DNA of 64,000 bases, taken from the NCBI GenBank assembly GCA_021808195.1, contig JAKBCE010000014.1, positions 15,049-79,048 on the forward strand. Reading direction: 5' to 3'. Positions 55,513-64,000 of this stretch are shown here, piece by piece. This stretch comes from Pseudomonadota bacterium. Lineage in GTDB: Bacteria > Pseudomonadota > Gammaproteobacteria > Steroidobacterales > Steroidobacteraceae. The notes beneath the pieces are model-generated. The model made no database searches, was not told the origin of the DNA, and was given only the letters and a program-made list of their open reading frames with translations. Position numbers and translations under genes: made by a program. Positions within the stretch are counted from its first letter, which is position 1. Each line of letters begins with the position of its first letter.

Positions 55513-56685
55513 TCAGCCGGCCGCCTCGAACAGCTCCCGTCCGATCAGCATGCGGCGGATCTCCTGCGTGCCGGCGCCGATTTCGTAGAGTTTCGCATCG
55601 CGCAGCAGCCGGCCGGCTGGATAATCGTTGATGTAGCCATTGCCGCCGAGGGCCTGAATCGCCTCGAGCGCAACCCGCGTGCCGTGCTCGGCCGCGAACA
55701 GAATGCAGGCGGCGGCGTCGCGGCGTCTGACTCGACCGGCATCGCAATCGCGTGCCACGCTGTACACGTACGCGCGGCTCGCGCCGAACGCGGCATACAT
55801 GTCGGCAAGCTTCGCCTGCATCAGCTCGAACGTGCCAATCGGCTGGCCGAATTGCTTGCGCTCGCGCACGTAGGGCAGTACGAGCTCGAGCGCCGCGGCC
55901 ATCAGGCCGAGCGGACCGCCCGAGAGCACCACGCGCTCGTAATCGAGGCCGCTCATCAACACGCGCACGCCGTGGTTCTCCTCGCCGAGCAGATTCTCGC
56001 GTGGCACCGCGCATTGCTCGAATACCAACTCGCAGGTGCTCGAGCCGCGCATGCCGAGCTTGTCGAGCTTCTGCGCGGTGCTGAACCCGGCAAAGCCACG
56101 CTCGACGATGAAGGCGCTGATGCCGCGACTGCCGGCCGCCGGGTCGGTCTTGGCGTACACGATGAGCACATCGGCGTCCGGACCATTCGTGATCCACATC
56201 TTGCGCCCACTCAGCAGGTATTGGTCACCGCGCCGCTCGGCGCGCAACTGCAGGGACGTCACGTCCGAGCCGGCCTGCGGCTCGGACATCGCGAGCGCCC
56301 CGACGTGCTCGCCGCTGAGCAGTTTCGGCAGGTAACGCTCGCGCTGCGCGTCGGTACCGTTCAAGCGCAGCTGATTGACGCACAGATTGGAGTGCGCGCC
56401 GTAGGACAGGCCCACTGAGCCGGAGGCACGTGAGATCTCCTCCATTGCGATCACGTGCGCGAGGTAGCCGAGTCCGGCGCCGCCCCAGCGCTCGGGCACC
56501 GTGATGCCGAGCAGGCCCAGCGCGCCGAGTTCAGGCCACAGATCGCGTGGAAAGGCATTGTCGCGGTCGATCGAGGCCGCGCGCGGCGCGATGCGCTCGC
56601 GGGCGAATCGGCGGACCTCGCTGCGGATCTCCTCCGCGGCCGCATCGAGACCGGGGCCGCTGTCGAACGCATCGTGGGCGGGCAT
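55513..56685 (-). CDS. liuA: Isovaleryl-CoA dehydrogenase
   Basis: 390 residues. Acyl-CoA dehydrogenase fold with [36 protein letters not shown] and the C-terminal [33 protein letters not shown] pattern. The catalytic Glu is Glu250 in [14 protein letters not shown], the position special to isovaleryl-CoA dehydrogenases (Glu254 in the human enzyme). It oxidises isovaleryl-CoA to 3-methylcrotonyl-CoA, the substrate of the carboxylase encoded divergently. The final segment is shown here in parts of the family pattern only. Confidence 0.93.
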   Translation of the reverse strand: MPAHDAFDSGPGLDAAAEEIRSEVRRFARERIAPRAASIDRDNAFPRDLWPELGALGLLGITVPERWGGAGLGYLAHVIAMEEISRASGSVGLSYGAHSNLCVNQLRLNGTDAQRERYLPKLLSGEHVGALAMSEPQAGSDVTSLQLRAERRGDQYLLSGRKMWITNGPDADVLIVYAKTDPAAGSRGISAFIVERGFAGFSTAQKLDKLGMRGSSTCELVFEQCAVPRENLLGEENHGVRVLMSGLDYERVVLSGGPLGLMAAALELVLPYVRERKQFGQPIGTFELMQAKLADMYAAFGASRAYVYSVARDCDAGRVRRRDAAACILFAAEHGTRVALEAIQALGGNGYINDYPAGRLLRDAKLYEIGAGTQEIRRMLIGRELFEAAG

Positions 56686-56756
56686 GAGCTTGTCATCCGT
56701 TGGAATGTGTCGGTATGATTGTCCGACAATCCGGCTATCGTGACAAGCTCATGCCC
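56680..56756. repeat. 16-bp inverted repeat spanning the two divergent liu start codons
   Basis: GGGCATGAGCTTGTCA (56680-56695) is the exact reverse complement of TGACAAGCTCATGCCC (56741-56756). Both divergent genes therefore have the same sequence around their ATG (liuA at 56685, liuB at 56751), with no clear Shine-Dalgarno in either. The arms are separated by 45 bp holding the operator. Confidence 0.7.
56718..56730. promoter_or_regulatory. Operator-like palindrome for the GntR/FCD regulator
   Basis: ATTGTCCGACAAT is a perfect dyad centred on C, between the divergent liuA and liuB genes. The core TTGTCCGACAA satisfies TNGTNNNACNA, the FadR-subfamily consensus. One bound dimer could control both transcripts. 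Confidence 0.65.
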
Positions 56757-58355
56757 CGCATCGAATCGCGCCTCGATACCCGTTCGCAGGAGTTTCAGGA
56801 CAATGCCCGCGCGCTGCGCTCGCTCGCGGCGCAGCTGAGGGGCGAGGTCGAGCGGGTCGCCGCGGGCGGATCCGCCGCGGCGCTCAGCCGGCACCGGGCT
56901 GCGGGCAAGCTCACCGCCCGCGAGCGCGTGCGGCTGCTGCTTGATCCCGGCAGCCCGTTTCTCGAGTTCTCGCAGCTTGCCGCGCACGGCCTTTACGGCG
57001 GCGGCATCGCCTGTGGCGGGATCATTACCGGCATCGGCCGGGTGAGCGCTCGGGAGTGCGTGATCGTCGCCAACGATCCGACCGTCAAGGGCGGGACCTA
57101 CTATCCGTTGACCGTCAAGAAGCACCTGCGCGCCCAGGAGATCGCTCTGGAGAACCGCTTGCCGTGCGTGTATCTGGTCGAGAGTGGCGGGGCCTTTCTG
57201 CCGGCGCAGGATGAGGTGTTCCCCGACAAGGAGCACTTCGGGCGCATCTTCTACAATCAGGCGACGCTCTCGGCGCTCGGTGTGGCGCAGATCGCGGTGG
57301 TGCACGGCTCGTGCACGGCCGGTGGCGCGTACGTGCCGGCGATGGCCGATGAGAACGTCATTGTGCGCAATCAGGGCCGGGTATTCCTCGGCGGCCCACC
57401 GCTGGTGAAGGCGGCAACCGGTGAGGATATCGATGCCGAATCGCTCGGCGGGGCCGACGTGCACTGTCGTGAGTCGGGCGTGTGCGATCACTATGCGCAC
57501 AACGATAGCCACGCACTCGGCATCGCCAGAGGCATTGTCGCACGGCTGCGCGCCGGGCCCTGCACCGATCCGCCGAGTGCGCCGCGCGAGCCGTACTATG
57601 CCGCGGAGGAACTCTACGGAGTGGTGCCACAGAGTCTGCGCCGTCCCTACGATGTGCGCGAGCTGATCGCCCGGCTCACCGATGCTTCGGAGTTAGAGGA
57701 GTTCAAGGCGCTCTACGGCACGACGCTGGTGTGCGGGTTCGCGCACATCGGCGGCTACCCCGTCGGTATTCTCGCCAACAACGGAATCCTCTTTTCCGAG
57801 AGCGCATTGAAGGGTACGCACTTCATCGAGCTGTGTGCGCGCGAGGCGATTCCGCTGCTGTTTCTACAGAACATCACCGGCTTCATGGTCGGGCGCAAGG
57901 CCGAAGCCGGCGGCATCGCCCGCGACGGGGCGAAGCTCGTCACCGCGGTTGCCTGTGCGCGGGTGCCGAAGTTCACCGTTATCATCGGCGGCAGCTACGG
58001 GGCGGGTAATTACGCCATGTGTGGCCGGGCCTACGGCCCGCGCATGCTCTTCCAGTGGCCGAACGCGCGCATCTCGGTGATGGGCGGGGAGCAGGCCGCC
58101 AGCGTGCTCGCCACGGTCAAGCGCGCCCAGATCGAGACCGGCGGCGGTGAGTGGCCGGCCGAGGAGGAGGTGGCGTTCAAGGCGCCGATCCGCGAGCAGT
58201 ACGAGCGCCAGGGGCACCCCTACTATGCCTCGGCGCGACTCTGGGACGATGGGGTCATCGATCCGCTCGATACTCGTCGGGTTCTGACGCTGTGCCTGGC
58301 GGCCGCGCGCAACGCGCCGCAGGAGCAGACCCGATTCGGCTTGTTCCGCATGTGA
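56751..58355 (+). CDS. liuB: Methylcrotonoyl-CoA carboxylase beta (carboxyltransferase) subunit
   Basis: 534 residues. Carboxyltransferase of the crotonase superfamily, with [19 protein letters not shown] near the N-terminus, [36 protein letters not shown] and, in the C-terminal half, [19 protein letters not shown]. These segments mark MCC-beta rather than propionyl-CoA carboxylase. It transfers carboxyl from biotin to 3-methylcrotonyl-CoA. ATG at 56751 is used; the in-frame ATG at 56700 lies in the control region. Coupled to liuD. Confidence 0.94.
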   Translation: MPRIESRLDTRSQEFQDNARALRSLAAQLRGEVERVAAGGSAAALSRHRAAGKLTARERVRLLLDPGSPFLEFSQLAAHGLYGGGIACGGIITGIGRVSARECVIVANDPTVKGGTYYPLTVKKHLRAQEIALENRLPCVYLVESGGAFLPAQDEVFPDKEHFGRIFYNQATLSALGVAQIAVVHGSCTAGGAYVPAMADENVIVRNQGRVFLGGPPLVKAATGEDIDAESLGGADVHCRESGVCDHYAHNDSHALGIARGIVARLRAGPCTDPPSAPREPYYAAEELYGVVPQSLRRPYDVRELIARLTDASELEEFKALYGTTLVCGFAHIGGYPVGILANNGILFSESALKGTHFIELCAREAIPLLFLQNITGFMVGRKAEAGGIARDGAKLVTAVACARVPKFTVIIGGSYGAGNYAMCGRAYGPRMLFQWPNARISVMGGEQAASVLATVKRAQIETGGGEWPAEEEVAFKAPIREQYERQGHPYYASARLWDDGVIDPLDTRRVLTLCLAAARNAPQEQTRFGLFRM

Positions 58356-58363
58356 GTGCGCCC

Positions 58364-60370
58364 ATGTTTCAGCGTCTGCTCGTTGCCAATCGCGGTGAAA
58401 TTGCCTGCCGGATCCTGCGCACTGCGCATCGATTGGGTCTTGCCACGGTCGCGGTGTACTCCGACGCCGATGCGCTCGCGCGCCACGTGCGACTTGCCGA
58501 TGTGGCCGTACGCATCGGCCCGCCGGCGCCGGCACAGAGTTATCTCGACATCGAGGCGATCCTGGCCGCGGCGAGGGCGAGCGGTGCGCAGGCCATTCAT
58601 CCCGGCTACGGCTTTCTCTCCGAGAACGCCCGCTTCGCTCGGGCGTGCCGGGATGCCGGGCTGAGCTTCGTCGGCCCCACGCCGGAGGCGATCGAGGCGA
58701 TGGGCTCGAAGAGTCTCGCGAAGGCGCGCGTGCGTGCCGCCGGCATTCCTGTCCTGCCCGGCTATGAGGGACAGCGCCAGGAACTCGATTGGCTCGAGGC
58801 GCAGGGCCGCGAGGTCGGAGTGCCATTGATCGTCAAGCCGGCCGCCGGCGGCGGCGGTAAGGGCATGTACGTGGTGCGTACTCTGCAGGAGCTGCGCGCG
58901 GCGCTCGAGGCGGCGCGGCGGCTCGCCGAGAGCAGTTTCGGGGACGGCGCGCTGCTCATCGAGCGATTCGTGCCCGAGCCGCGGCACATCGAGGTGCAGG
59001 TGTTCGCCGATGCGCATGGCCAGTGCATTCATCTCGGCGATCGTGACTGCTCGGTGCAGAGGCGGCACCAGAAGCTCATCGAGGAGGCGCCCGCGCCGGC
59101 ACTGCCGGATGCGCTGCGTGAGCGGCTGCACCAGGCTGCGATCGCCATTGCGCGCGCGATCGACTATCGGGGTGCCGGAACGGTCGAGTTTCTCTTCGAC
59201 GGCACCGAGTTCTACTTCCTCGAGATGAATACCCGCCTGCAGGTCGAACACACCGTGACCGAGGCCGTGACCGGGCTTGATCTGGTGGAGTGGCAGCTGC
59301 GCGTGGCGGCCGGCGAGGCGCTGCCGCTGACCCAGTCGCAGGTACGCATCAGCGGGCATGCGATCGAGGCACGGGTGTGCGCCGAGGATCCGTGGCGGCA
59401 GTTCCTGCCGAGCGCGGGCCGGCTGCAGCTCGCGGAGTGGCCCGCCGGTGATCACCTGCGGGTCGATGCGGGCTTCGAGAGCGGCGATACGGTGCCGGCG
59501 GTGTATGACTCGTTGCTCGCCAAGGTGATCGCGTGGGCGCCTGAGCGGACTGCGGCGGCCGCTCGGCTCGCCGCCGCGCTCGAGCGAACCCGGCTCGCCG
59601 GCGTGCGCACCAACGAGCGGTGGCTAAGTCGCATTCTGCGCTCGCGGGTATTTCTCGATGTCCAGCACAGCGTGGCGTTGCTCGCCGAGCACGCCGAGGC
59701 GTTCAGCGCACCCGAGGCGCTGCCCGATGCCATGCTCGTGCTCGTGGCCTGCCTCATCAGTGTGCCCGGGCGCACCGCCAATCCCTGGTCGGCCCGCGAT
59801 GGCTTCACGCCGAATCTGCCCGGCGCGTTCGAGGTCACGCTGCGCGCGGCCGCACGCACCTGGCGGATCACCCTGCGTTACGCAGAGCAGGCCCCGCGGG
59901 CGGCGATCATCGAGGCGCTCGACGTGCAGGGCGGCGAGGCGGGCGAGGCGAGGCAGGAGCTGGCGCTCGCCGAGGTGTCGTGCGCGGCCGATACGGTCGA
60001 GGCGCGCATCGCAACGGTACGTGCGCGCGCACGGTTCCTGCGCGAGGCGGACCGGGTGCACCTGTGGTTCGGCGCCGCATACCAGCTGTTCGAGATCGAC
60101 GATCCGCGTACGCGGATCGTCGGTGCCGCACCCGACGTCGGCGGGCTCACGACACCGCTGCCCGGGGTCATCGCCGCCGTGCACGTCGAGCTCGGCCAGC
60201 AGGTGAGCCGTGGGCAAACGCTGATGGTCATCGAGGCGATGAAGATGGAGCATGCCATCAGTGCGCCGTTCGACGGCCGCGTTGCGCGGATTCACTTTGC
60301 ACTCGGTGAGCGCGTGCCGGAGGGCAGTGAGCTGTTGAGTCTGTCGCCACTGAGCGACGCCGGCAGTTAG
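58364..60370 (+). CDS. liuD: Methylcrotonoyl-CoA carboxylase alpha (biotin-carrying) subunit
   Basis: 668 residues (a GTG at 58352 overlapping the liuB stop is an alternative start). Biotin carboxylase domain from the N-terminus (LLVANRGEIACRILRTA, then PAAGGGGKGMYVV ATP loop, HLGDRDCSVQRRHQKLIEEA, EMNTRLQVEHTVTEAVTG), a linker domain, and a C-terminal biotinyl domain with Lys627 in EAMKMEH. With liuB it forms the leucine-pathway carboxylase. The later pathway genes liuC (hydratase) and liuE (HMG-CoA lyase) are not in the window. Confidence 0.94.
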   Translation: MFQRLLVANRGEIACRILRTAHRLGLATVAVYSDADALARHVRLADVAVRIGPPAPAQSYLDIEAILAAARASGAQAIHPGYGFLSENARFARACRDAGLSFVGPTPEAIEAMGSKSLAKARVRAAGIPVLPGYEGQRQELDWLEAQGREVGVPLIVKPAAGGGGKGMYVVRTLQELRAALEAARRLAESSFGDGALLIERFVPEPRHIEVQVFADAHGQCIHLGDRDCSVQRRHQKLIEEAPAPALPDALRERLHQAAIAIARAIDYRGAGTVEFLFDGTEFYFLEMNTRLQVEHTVTEAVTGLDLVEWQLRVAAGEALPLTQSQVRISGHAIEARVCAEDPWRQFLPSAGRLQLAEWPAGDHLRVDAGFESGDTVPAVYDSLLAKVIAWAPERTAAAARLAAALERTRLAGVRTNERWLSRILRSRVFLDVQHSVALLAEHAEAFSAPEALPDAMLVLVACLISVPGRTANPWSARDGFTPNLPGAFEVTLRAAARTWRITLRYAEQAPRAAIIEALDVQGGEAGEARQELALAEVSCAADTVEARIATVRARARFLREADRVHLWFGAAYQLFEIDDPRTRIVGAAPDVGGLTTPLPGVIAAVHVELGQQVSRGQTLMVIEAMKMEHAISAPFDGRVARIHFALGERVPEGSELLSLSPLSDAGS

Positions 60371-60438
60371 GTTCAAGTTGGGTTCAGTTTTCCTCGACGA
60401 CAATCCGCTGCGGCGTGATATGCAGGGGAGCTGAAGCC

Positions 60439-60987
60439 ATGAACAAATCGTTTCTGATCGGTGCCAGCGCCGGTGGCGCGCTGGCCGTGGTGGTCGGTGC
60501 CGGCGCGATGGTCAGCCACAAACTCATCCATACCGGGCCACGCTATGCCGAGGTGGTGCAGGTCGTGCCGCTCAGCCGCACGCGCGTGACGCCCCGGCGG
60601 GTGTGTCACGATGCGACCGTCGAGCGGACTCGCCCAGCAAGCGATACGCATCAAGTGATCGGCAGCATCGCCGGGGCGCTGGTCGGCGGACTGCTCGGCA
60701 ATCAGGTCGGGGATGGCTCGGGGCGTACCCTGGCCACGGTCGCCGGTGCCGCCGCCGGCGGATATGCCGGCAATCGGATCGAGGCACGCATGCAGCGCGG
60801 GGACACCTACAGCACGACGGTGCGTCGGTGCGTCACCGTGTATGACCGCAGCGTGCGTCCCAATGGTTACGAGGTCCGCTACCGCCTCGGCCACAAGAGC
60901 GGCACCGTACGCATGAACTACGATCCGGGCGCACACATTCCGGTGCGTAACGGCCACCTGGTGCTGAGCGCCGCTCAGTCGGGCTGA
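60439..60987 (+). CDS. Glycine-zipper 2TM (SlyB/YmgG-like) protein
   Basis: 182 residues. An N-terminal hydrophobic segment (residues 4-25) acts as signal or anchor, followed by a soluble part and a glycine-zipper region (about 73-105; IGSIAGALVGGLLGNQVG then GAAAGGYAGN), the rickettsia 17 kDa-type pattern. Two cysteines (in RRVCHD and VRRCVT) may pair. Members sit in the envelope; function is mostly unknown. GGGGAG precedes the ATG by 8 nt. Its last 13 bases overlap the convergent glycosylase gene. Confidence 0.82.
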   Translation: MNKSFLIGASAGGALAVVVGAGAMVSHKLIHTGPRYAEVVQVVPLSRTRVTPRRVCHDATVERTRPASDTHQVIGSIAGALVGGLLGNQVGDGSGRTLATVAGAAAGGYAGNRIEARMQRGDTYSTTVRRCVTVYDRSVRPNGYEVRYRLGHKSGTVRMNYDPGAHIPVRNGHLVLSAAQSG

Positions 60988-61583
60988 CGGCGGGGCGGTG
61001 CCGGCCGGTGCGCGCGCCGGGCGCGTTGCGCCGAGACGAAGGGCGAGTCGCGGTCGAAGAAGCGCCACGGCCGCGCCGCCCACTCACCGGCATATTCCAC
61101 GCCGATGCGGGCGCTGCGTGCAATCCGTACGCTTCGCGGGAGCGGCGGCGGCTCGATCCACAGCTGCGAACCGCACAGATCGAGCCCGTTGGCGAGCCGG
61201 TCGATGCCGAGCGCACGGCAGAGCAGTCCTGGCCCCGAGGCCCGTGCAGTGAGACCCTCGAGCGGCTCCAGTGCGCGCAGCAGCACCGCATGCGGGACGC
61301 CCGGCGGGCCGGTCACCACGTTCAGACAGTGCCACATGCCGTAAATGAGGTAGACGTAGGCGTGTCCGGGCGGGCCGAACATCACCTCGGTGCGTGGCGT
61401 GCGGCCGCGCGAGGAGTGCGCCGCGCGGTCCTGCGGGCCGAGATAGGCCTCGGTCTCGACGATACGCCCGCGGCGAGAGCCGCTGCCCACCCGGTGGACC
61501 AGGTGCATGCCGATCAGCGTGCGCGCCACGGTCAGGGTCTTGTGCAGGTAGAACTCGCGCTCGAGGGGATGGGACGAGGGCAT
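60975..61583 (-). CDS. 3-methyladenine DNA glycosylase (Mpg/AAG family)
   Basis: 202 residues. The family landmarks are LARTLIGMHL-like N-terminal helix (VARTLIGMHLVHRV), IVETEAYLGPQDRAAHSSRG with the catalytic Glu, GHAYVYLIYGMWHCLNVVTG and GPGLLCRALGID. It removes alkylated purines in base excision repair. ATG at 61583 fits the family start better than the upstream frame at 61616. It is divergent from the L,D-transpeptidase gene, whose promoter lies in the 64-nt gap. Confidence 0.92.
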   Translation of the reverse strand: MPSSHPLEREFYLHKTLTVARTLIGMHLVHRVGSGSRRGRIVETEAYLGPQDRAAHSSRGRTPRTEVMFGPPGHAYVYLIYGMWHCLNVVTGPPGVPHAVLLRALEPLEGLTARASGPGLLCRALGIDRLANGLDLCGSQLWIEPPPLPRSVRIARSARIGVEYAGEWAARPWRFFDRDSPFVSAQRARRAHRPAPPRRQPD

Positions 61584-61592
61584 GGGTGAGCA

Positions 61593-61601
61593 TGTTATAA
61601 T
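61593..61601 (+). promoter_or_regulatory. Extended -10 promoter of the L,D-transpeptidase gene
   Basis: TGTTATAAT combines a perfect TATAAT (61596-61601) with the TGn extension. No TTGACA-like -35 is present. The start site would be about 40 nt before the ATG at 61648; the leader can form a small GGCC/GGCC stem. Confidence 0.6.
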
Positions 61602-61647
61602 AGGGCCGTCGGCCATTCGGCCGGAACTCGTCCGGAACTATTGATCC

Positions 61648-62643
61648 ATGCTCGAGACTCAATCGCGCGCCTGGGGCCGTTTGGCCGCCGGCTGGCTCGC
61701 CACACTGGCTCTCGCCGCAGCGACCCTCGGCCGCGCGGCGGTGTATCCGCTGCCGGCCGACGGTGCGCTGATCGGCCGTGACCGTCTCACCCATGCCAAG
61801 GCCTCCGATACGCTACTCGGTATCGCCCGCCGGTACAGTGTGGGCTACTGGGAAATCCAGGCCGCCAACCCACACGTGCACATGTGGCTGCCCGGAGAGG
61901 GGACGCCGGTGGTCATTCCGGGCCGCTTCATCATCCCGCCGGTGCCCCATGTCGGCATCGTGGTGAACCTGCCCGCACACCGCCTCTTTTATTTTCCGCG
62001 CAGCGGCCGGCACGACCAGGCGGTGGTGATCACCTACCCGGTGAGCCCGGGCGAGAAGGGCTGGGACACGCCGGTCGGCGTCACCCGCGTGGTGCGCAAG
62101 GTGCCCCATCCGGTGTGGATCCCGACCCCCTCCATCCTGCGCGCCCACGCCAAGGCGGGCGATCCGATCCCGCGCGTGTGGCCTGCCGGTCCGAACAACC
62201 CGATGGGTGAGTGGGCACTGCAGACGACGCTGAGTGGGGGGGAAATCTACATCCACGGCACCAACAATCCGATGGCAATCGGTATGGCGGTGACGCATGG
62301 CTGCGTGCGTTTGTACCCGGAGGACATCGCGGCGCTGTTTCCGGTCGTGCCCGTCGGCACTCCGGTCACGATAGTGAACGATCCGATTCTCGCGACGCTG
62401 CAGGACGGCCGGCTGTACCTGTCGATCCACCCGCCGCTGCACAGTCAGAACGTGCCCGCCAAGCCCGATTATGCGGCGATTTCCAAGGTCATCGATCAGA
62501 CCGTTGGAGGGGCAACCGTGGCGATTGACTGGGCGCGGGTGCGGCGCATGGCCGAGCACGCCAACGGCATGCCGGAGCTGATCGGGGTCGAGGCCGATGC
62601 CAGCGCCACTGCCGCCACGCCGGCGCGTCGCCACGGGGTGTAG
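61648..62643 (+). CDS. L,D-transpeptidase (YkuD) with LysM-like domain
   Basis: 331 residues. Signal peptide (1-30), a LysM-like segment (about 48-92; KASDTLLGIARRYSVGYWEIQAAN in parts), and a YkuD domain (about 100-235) with the catalytic His/Cys site IHGTNNP then THGCVRL, Cys219 being the nucleophile. The ErfK/YbiS group attaches Braun lipoprotein or makes 3-3 crosslinks in peptidoglycan in the periplasm. An extended -10 promoter is directly upstream. Confidence 0.93.
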   Translation: MLETQSRAWGRLAAGWLATLALAAATLGRAAVYPLPADGALIGRDRLTHAKASDTLLGIARRYSVGYWEIQAANPHVHMWLPGEGTPVVIPGRFIIPPVPHVGIVVNLPAHRLFYFPRSGRHDQAVVITYPVSPGEKGWDTPVGVTRVVRKVPHPVWIPTPSILRAHAKAGDPIPRVWPAGPNNPMGEWALQTTLSGGEIYIHGTNNPMAIGMAVTHGCVRLYPEDIAALFPVVPVGTPVTIVNDPILATLQDGRLYLSIHPPLHSQNVPAKPDYAAISKVIDQTVGGATVAIDWARVRRMAEHANGMPELIGVEADASATAATPARRHGV

Positions 62644-62652
62644 GGGCGGACC

Positions 62653-63273
62653 TTACAACTCGCTGTCGAGCACCATTCGCACGAGCTGGGCGAACGAGGA
62701 GGCACCCATCTTTTCCATCACCCGCGCGCGGTGGATCTCCACGGTGCGCTGGCTGACGCCGAGGTCGGCGGCCACCACCTTGTTCGGCTTGCCGCGTGTG
62801 ATGAGGTTGAGCACTTCGCGCTCGCGCGGCGTTAACGAGCCCAGCCGATCGCGGATCCGGTCCTGTTCCTTCAGCTCGAGGCGCGTGCGCTGGTCTTTCT
62901 CGAGCGCGCGCTGCACCCGATCGAGCAGATCCTGGTCGCGGAAGGGCTTTTGCAGAAAGTCGAATGCGCCATGCTGCATCGCCTCGACCGCCATCGGGAT
63001 GTCCCCGTGGCCGGTAATGAAGATCACCGGCACGGTCGCGCCACGCAGATTGAGCAGCTGCTGCAGCTCAAGACCGCTCATCCCGGGCATGCGCACATCG
63101 AGAATGACGCAGCCGGGGTGGCGGGCATCGTACTGGGCGAGAAACTCCTGGGCGCTGCAGTAGACCGTCGCGGGCAGGCCGACCGACTTCAGCAGCAACC
63201 GAAGCGAGGCTCGCACCGCCTCATCGTCATCGACGACGAACACGGTAGGTTGCAGATCGCGGACAGTTTCCAT
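62653..63273 (-). CDS. FixJ-family response regulator
   Basis: 206 residues. Receiver domain (1-125) with Asp15-16-17 acidic pocket in VFVVDDDE, phosphoacceptor Asp59 in VILDVRMPG, and Lys109 in LQKPF; LuxR/NarL-type helix-turn-helix (about 140-200) with LTPREREVLNLITRGKPNKVVAADLGVSQ in the family pattern. The partner PAS kinase is not in the window. ATG at 63273 is preferred to the in-frame GTG at 63354, since METVRDLQPTVFVVDDD is a normal beginning. Confidence 0.92.
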   Translation of the reverse strand: METVRDLQPTVFVVDDDEAVRASLRLLLKSVGLPATVYCSAQEFLAQYDARHPGCVILDVRMPGMSGLELQQLLNLRGATVPVIFITGHGDIPMAVEAMQHGAFDFLQKPFRDQDLLDRVQRALEKDQRTRLELKEQDRIRDRLGSLTPREREVLNLITRGKPNKVVAADLGVSQRTVEIHRARVMEKMGASSFAQLVRMVLDSEL

Positions 63274-63485
63274 CGGGCGTTCACCATTCGCTGGGTGGGG
63301 CCGCTCGCGGCCCGCGGTGGGCTGGAATGAGAATAATGGACATGCATTGCTCACCTGCGAGAGTATGTTGCCTGTAACCCGCCGTTTGCGCTAGGTATTT
63401 TCCGCAGGCGAACGCGCGGCGGTCAATTGCGGGCGCACACGCCCCCGACGGAGGCGGCGCGCCCGCGCAACGGCCGGAGGCCCCT

Positions 63486-63821
63486 GTGGACACAGAAGCG
63501 ATACGGGCAAGTCTGTTGCAACGACGTGAGGAGTTGCACCGCCGGGCAAGCAGTGCCAAGGCGGATCTGCGCCACGAGTCCGATCCGCTGAGTGCGGATT
63601 TCGCCGAGCAGGCGACCCAGCGGGAAAGCGACGAAGTGCTCGATGCCATCGGCGAGTCCGCCCGCGAGGAGTTGCGGCAGATTCATGCCGCGCTGCGCCG
63701 GCTCGAGGAGGGTGTCTACGAAACCTGTGCGGTGTGCGGCGCGCCGATCGAGGCGGGGCGGCTCGCGGCGGTTCCCTACACCGATCGGTGTCGCCAGTGT
63801 GCCGAGGGCAAACGTCGTTAG
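63486..63821 (+). CDS. DksA/TraR-family zinc-finger protein
   Basis: 111 residues (GTG start). A coiled-coil N-terminal half and a C4 zinc finger, Cys81-x2-Cys84 and Cys102-x2-Cys105. DksA proteins reach into the RNA polymerase secondary channel. Here the coiled-coil tip reads ADFAEQATQRE and the classic DxxDxA tip motif is not clearly present, so a role in ppGpp response cannot be assumed. This size and layout match the short DksA-like proteins that often lie apart from dksA itself. Confidence 0.87.
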   Translation: MDTEAIRASLLQRREELHRRASSAKADLRHESDPLSADFAEQATQRESDEVLDAIGESAREELRQIHAALRRLEEGVYETCAVCGAPIEAGRLAAVPYTDRCRQCAEGKRR

Positions 63822-63878
63822 CCGGGTGGGCGTGCGGCATGGAGCAGATCGCCCGCGCGGCGTTGTAGGATGACGGCC

Positions 63879-64000
63879 ATGGTGCGTCGTGACGTGATGA
63901 TAGCTAGACCTGCGATGTTCGCGGGGGCGATTGTCACTCGCTGCGCTTCTTCAGTGGGAGTAAGGCCCACCCCGGTAAGCGTCGGTGCGCTGGGTAGCAG
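63879..64000 (+). CDS. Possible start of a gene running off the window end
   Basis: From ATG 63879 a frame of 40 codons stays open to the end of the window (MVRRDVMIARPAMF at the start). No ribosome site stands out and the codon pattern does not look typical. I do not recognise the product; this may be intergenic. Confidence 0.2.
   Translation, partial: MVRRDVMIARPAMFAGAIVTRCASSVGVRPTPVSVGALGS

Overview
The window reads as a contiguous piece of a GC-rich gammaproteobacterial chromosome. The main evidence is the order ubiG / gyrA-serC-(serA)-pheA-aroA-cmk-rpsA-ihfB-lapB, which is a classic gammaproteobacterial housekeeping block. QseBC-like, QueD, GalU, LapB and FixJ-type genes agree with this. 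The overall flavour (DUF2934 protein, large Asp-box repeat protein, RND pumps, frequent GTG/TTG starts and 4-nt stop/start overlaps) suggests a relative of the Xanthomonadales/Nevskiales/Steroidobacterales, but I cannot place it further. I see no phage, insertion sequence, CRISPR array, tRNA or rRNA.

Layout. 1-5.1 kb: end of a pseudouridine synthase gene, rmuC and ubiG on the minus strand, then gyrA divergent from ubiG. 5.3-15.2 kb: serine and aromatic amino-acid genes (serC, serA, pheA, aroA), cmk, rpsA, ihfB, lapB and galU. 15.2-21.7 kb: a FUSC-family membrane protein, a decayed histidine-kinase tail, a DUF2934 protein, and a minus-strand operon of response regulator, sensor kinase and CnoX-like thioredoxin. 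21.9-27.5 kb: a complete outer membrane factor / adaptor / RND pump operon. 27.5-29.2 kb: an MBL hydrolase and an extradiol-dioxygenase-like enzyme.

29.3-37.0 kb is the most distinctive block. A BigR/SqrR-type ArsR regulator carries the two sulfide-sensing cysteines. It is divergent from DUF2892 protein - lipoprotein adaptor - RND pump - sulfide:quinone oxidoreductase - TolC protein, with overlapping or short gaps. This looks like a reactive-sulfur-controlled detoxification and efflux operon. A Kch-like K+ channel and a TauE/SafE exporter follow.

39.4-53.7 kb: a secreted Asp-box repeat protein, DUF190, a YajR-like MFS transporter, and a divergent Nramp-related transporter with a long, strongly structured 5' leader. 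Next comes a c-di-GMP-I (GEMM) riboswitch ahead of a beta-helix lipoprotein, followed by a chalcone-isomerase-like protein, QueD, an orphan LytS-type kinase, an MFS transporter and ferredoxin-NADP reductase. 53.9-60.4 kb: an SDR and a leucine-degradation locus (liuA with a GntR/FCD regulator, divergent from liuB-liuD). 60.4-64.0 kb: glycine-zipper protein, 3-methyladenine glycosylase, L,D-transpeptidase, FixJ-type regulator and a DksA/TraR-like zinc-finger protein.

The most useful observations for follow-up are the riboswitch (with an A at the ligand-discriminating position, by eye alignment), the sulfur-responsive RND/SQR cluster, the structured leader and altered metal site of the Nramp-like protein, several perfect palindromes, and an array of GCGGACA repeats.
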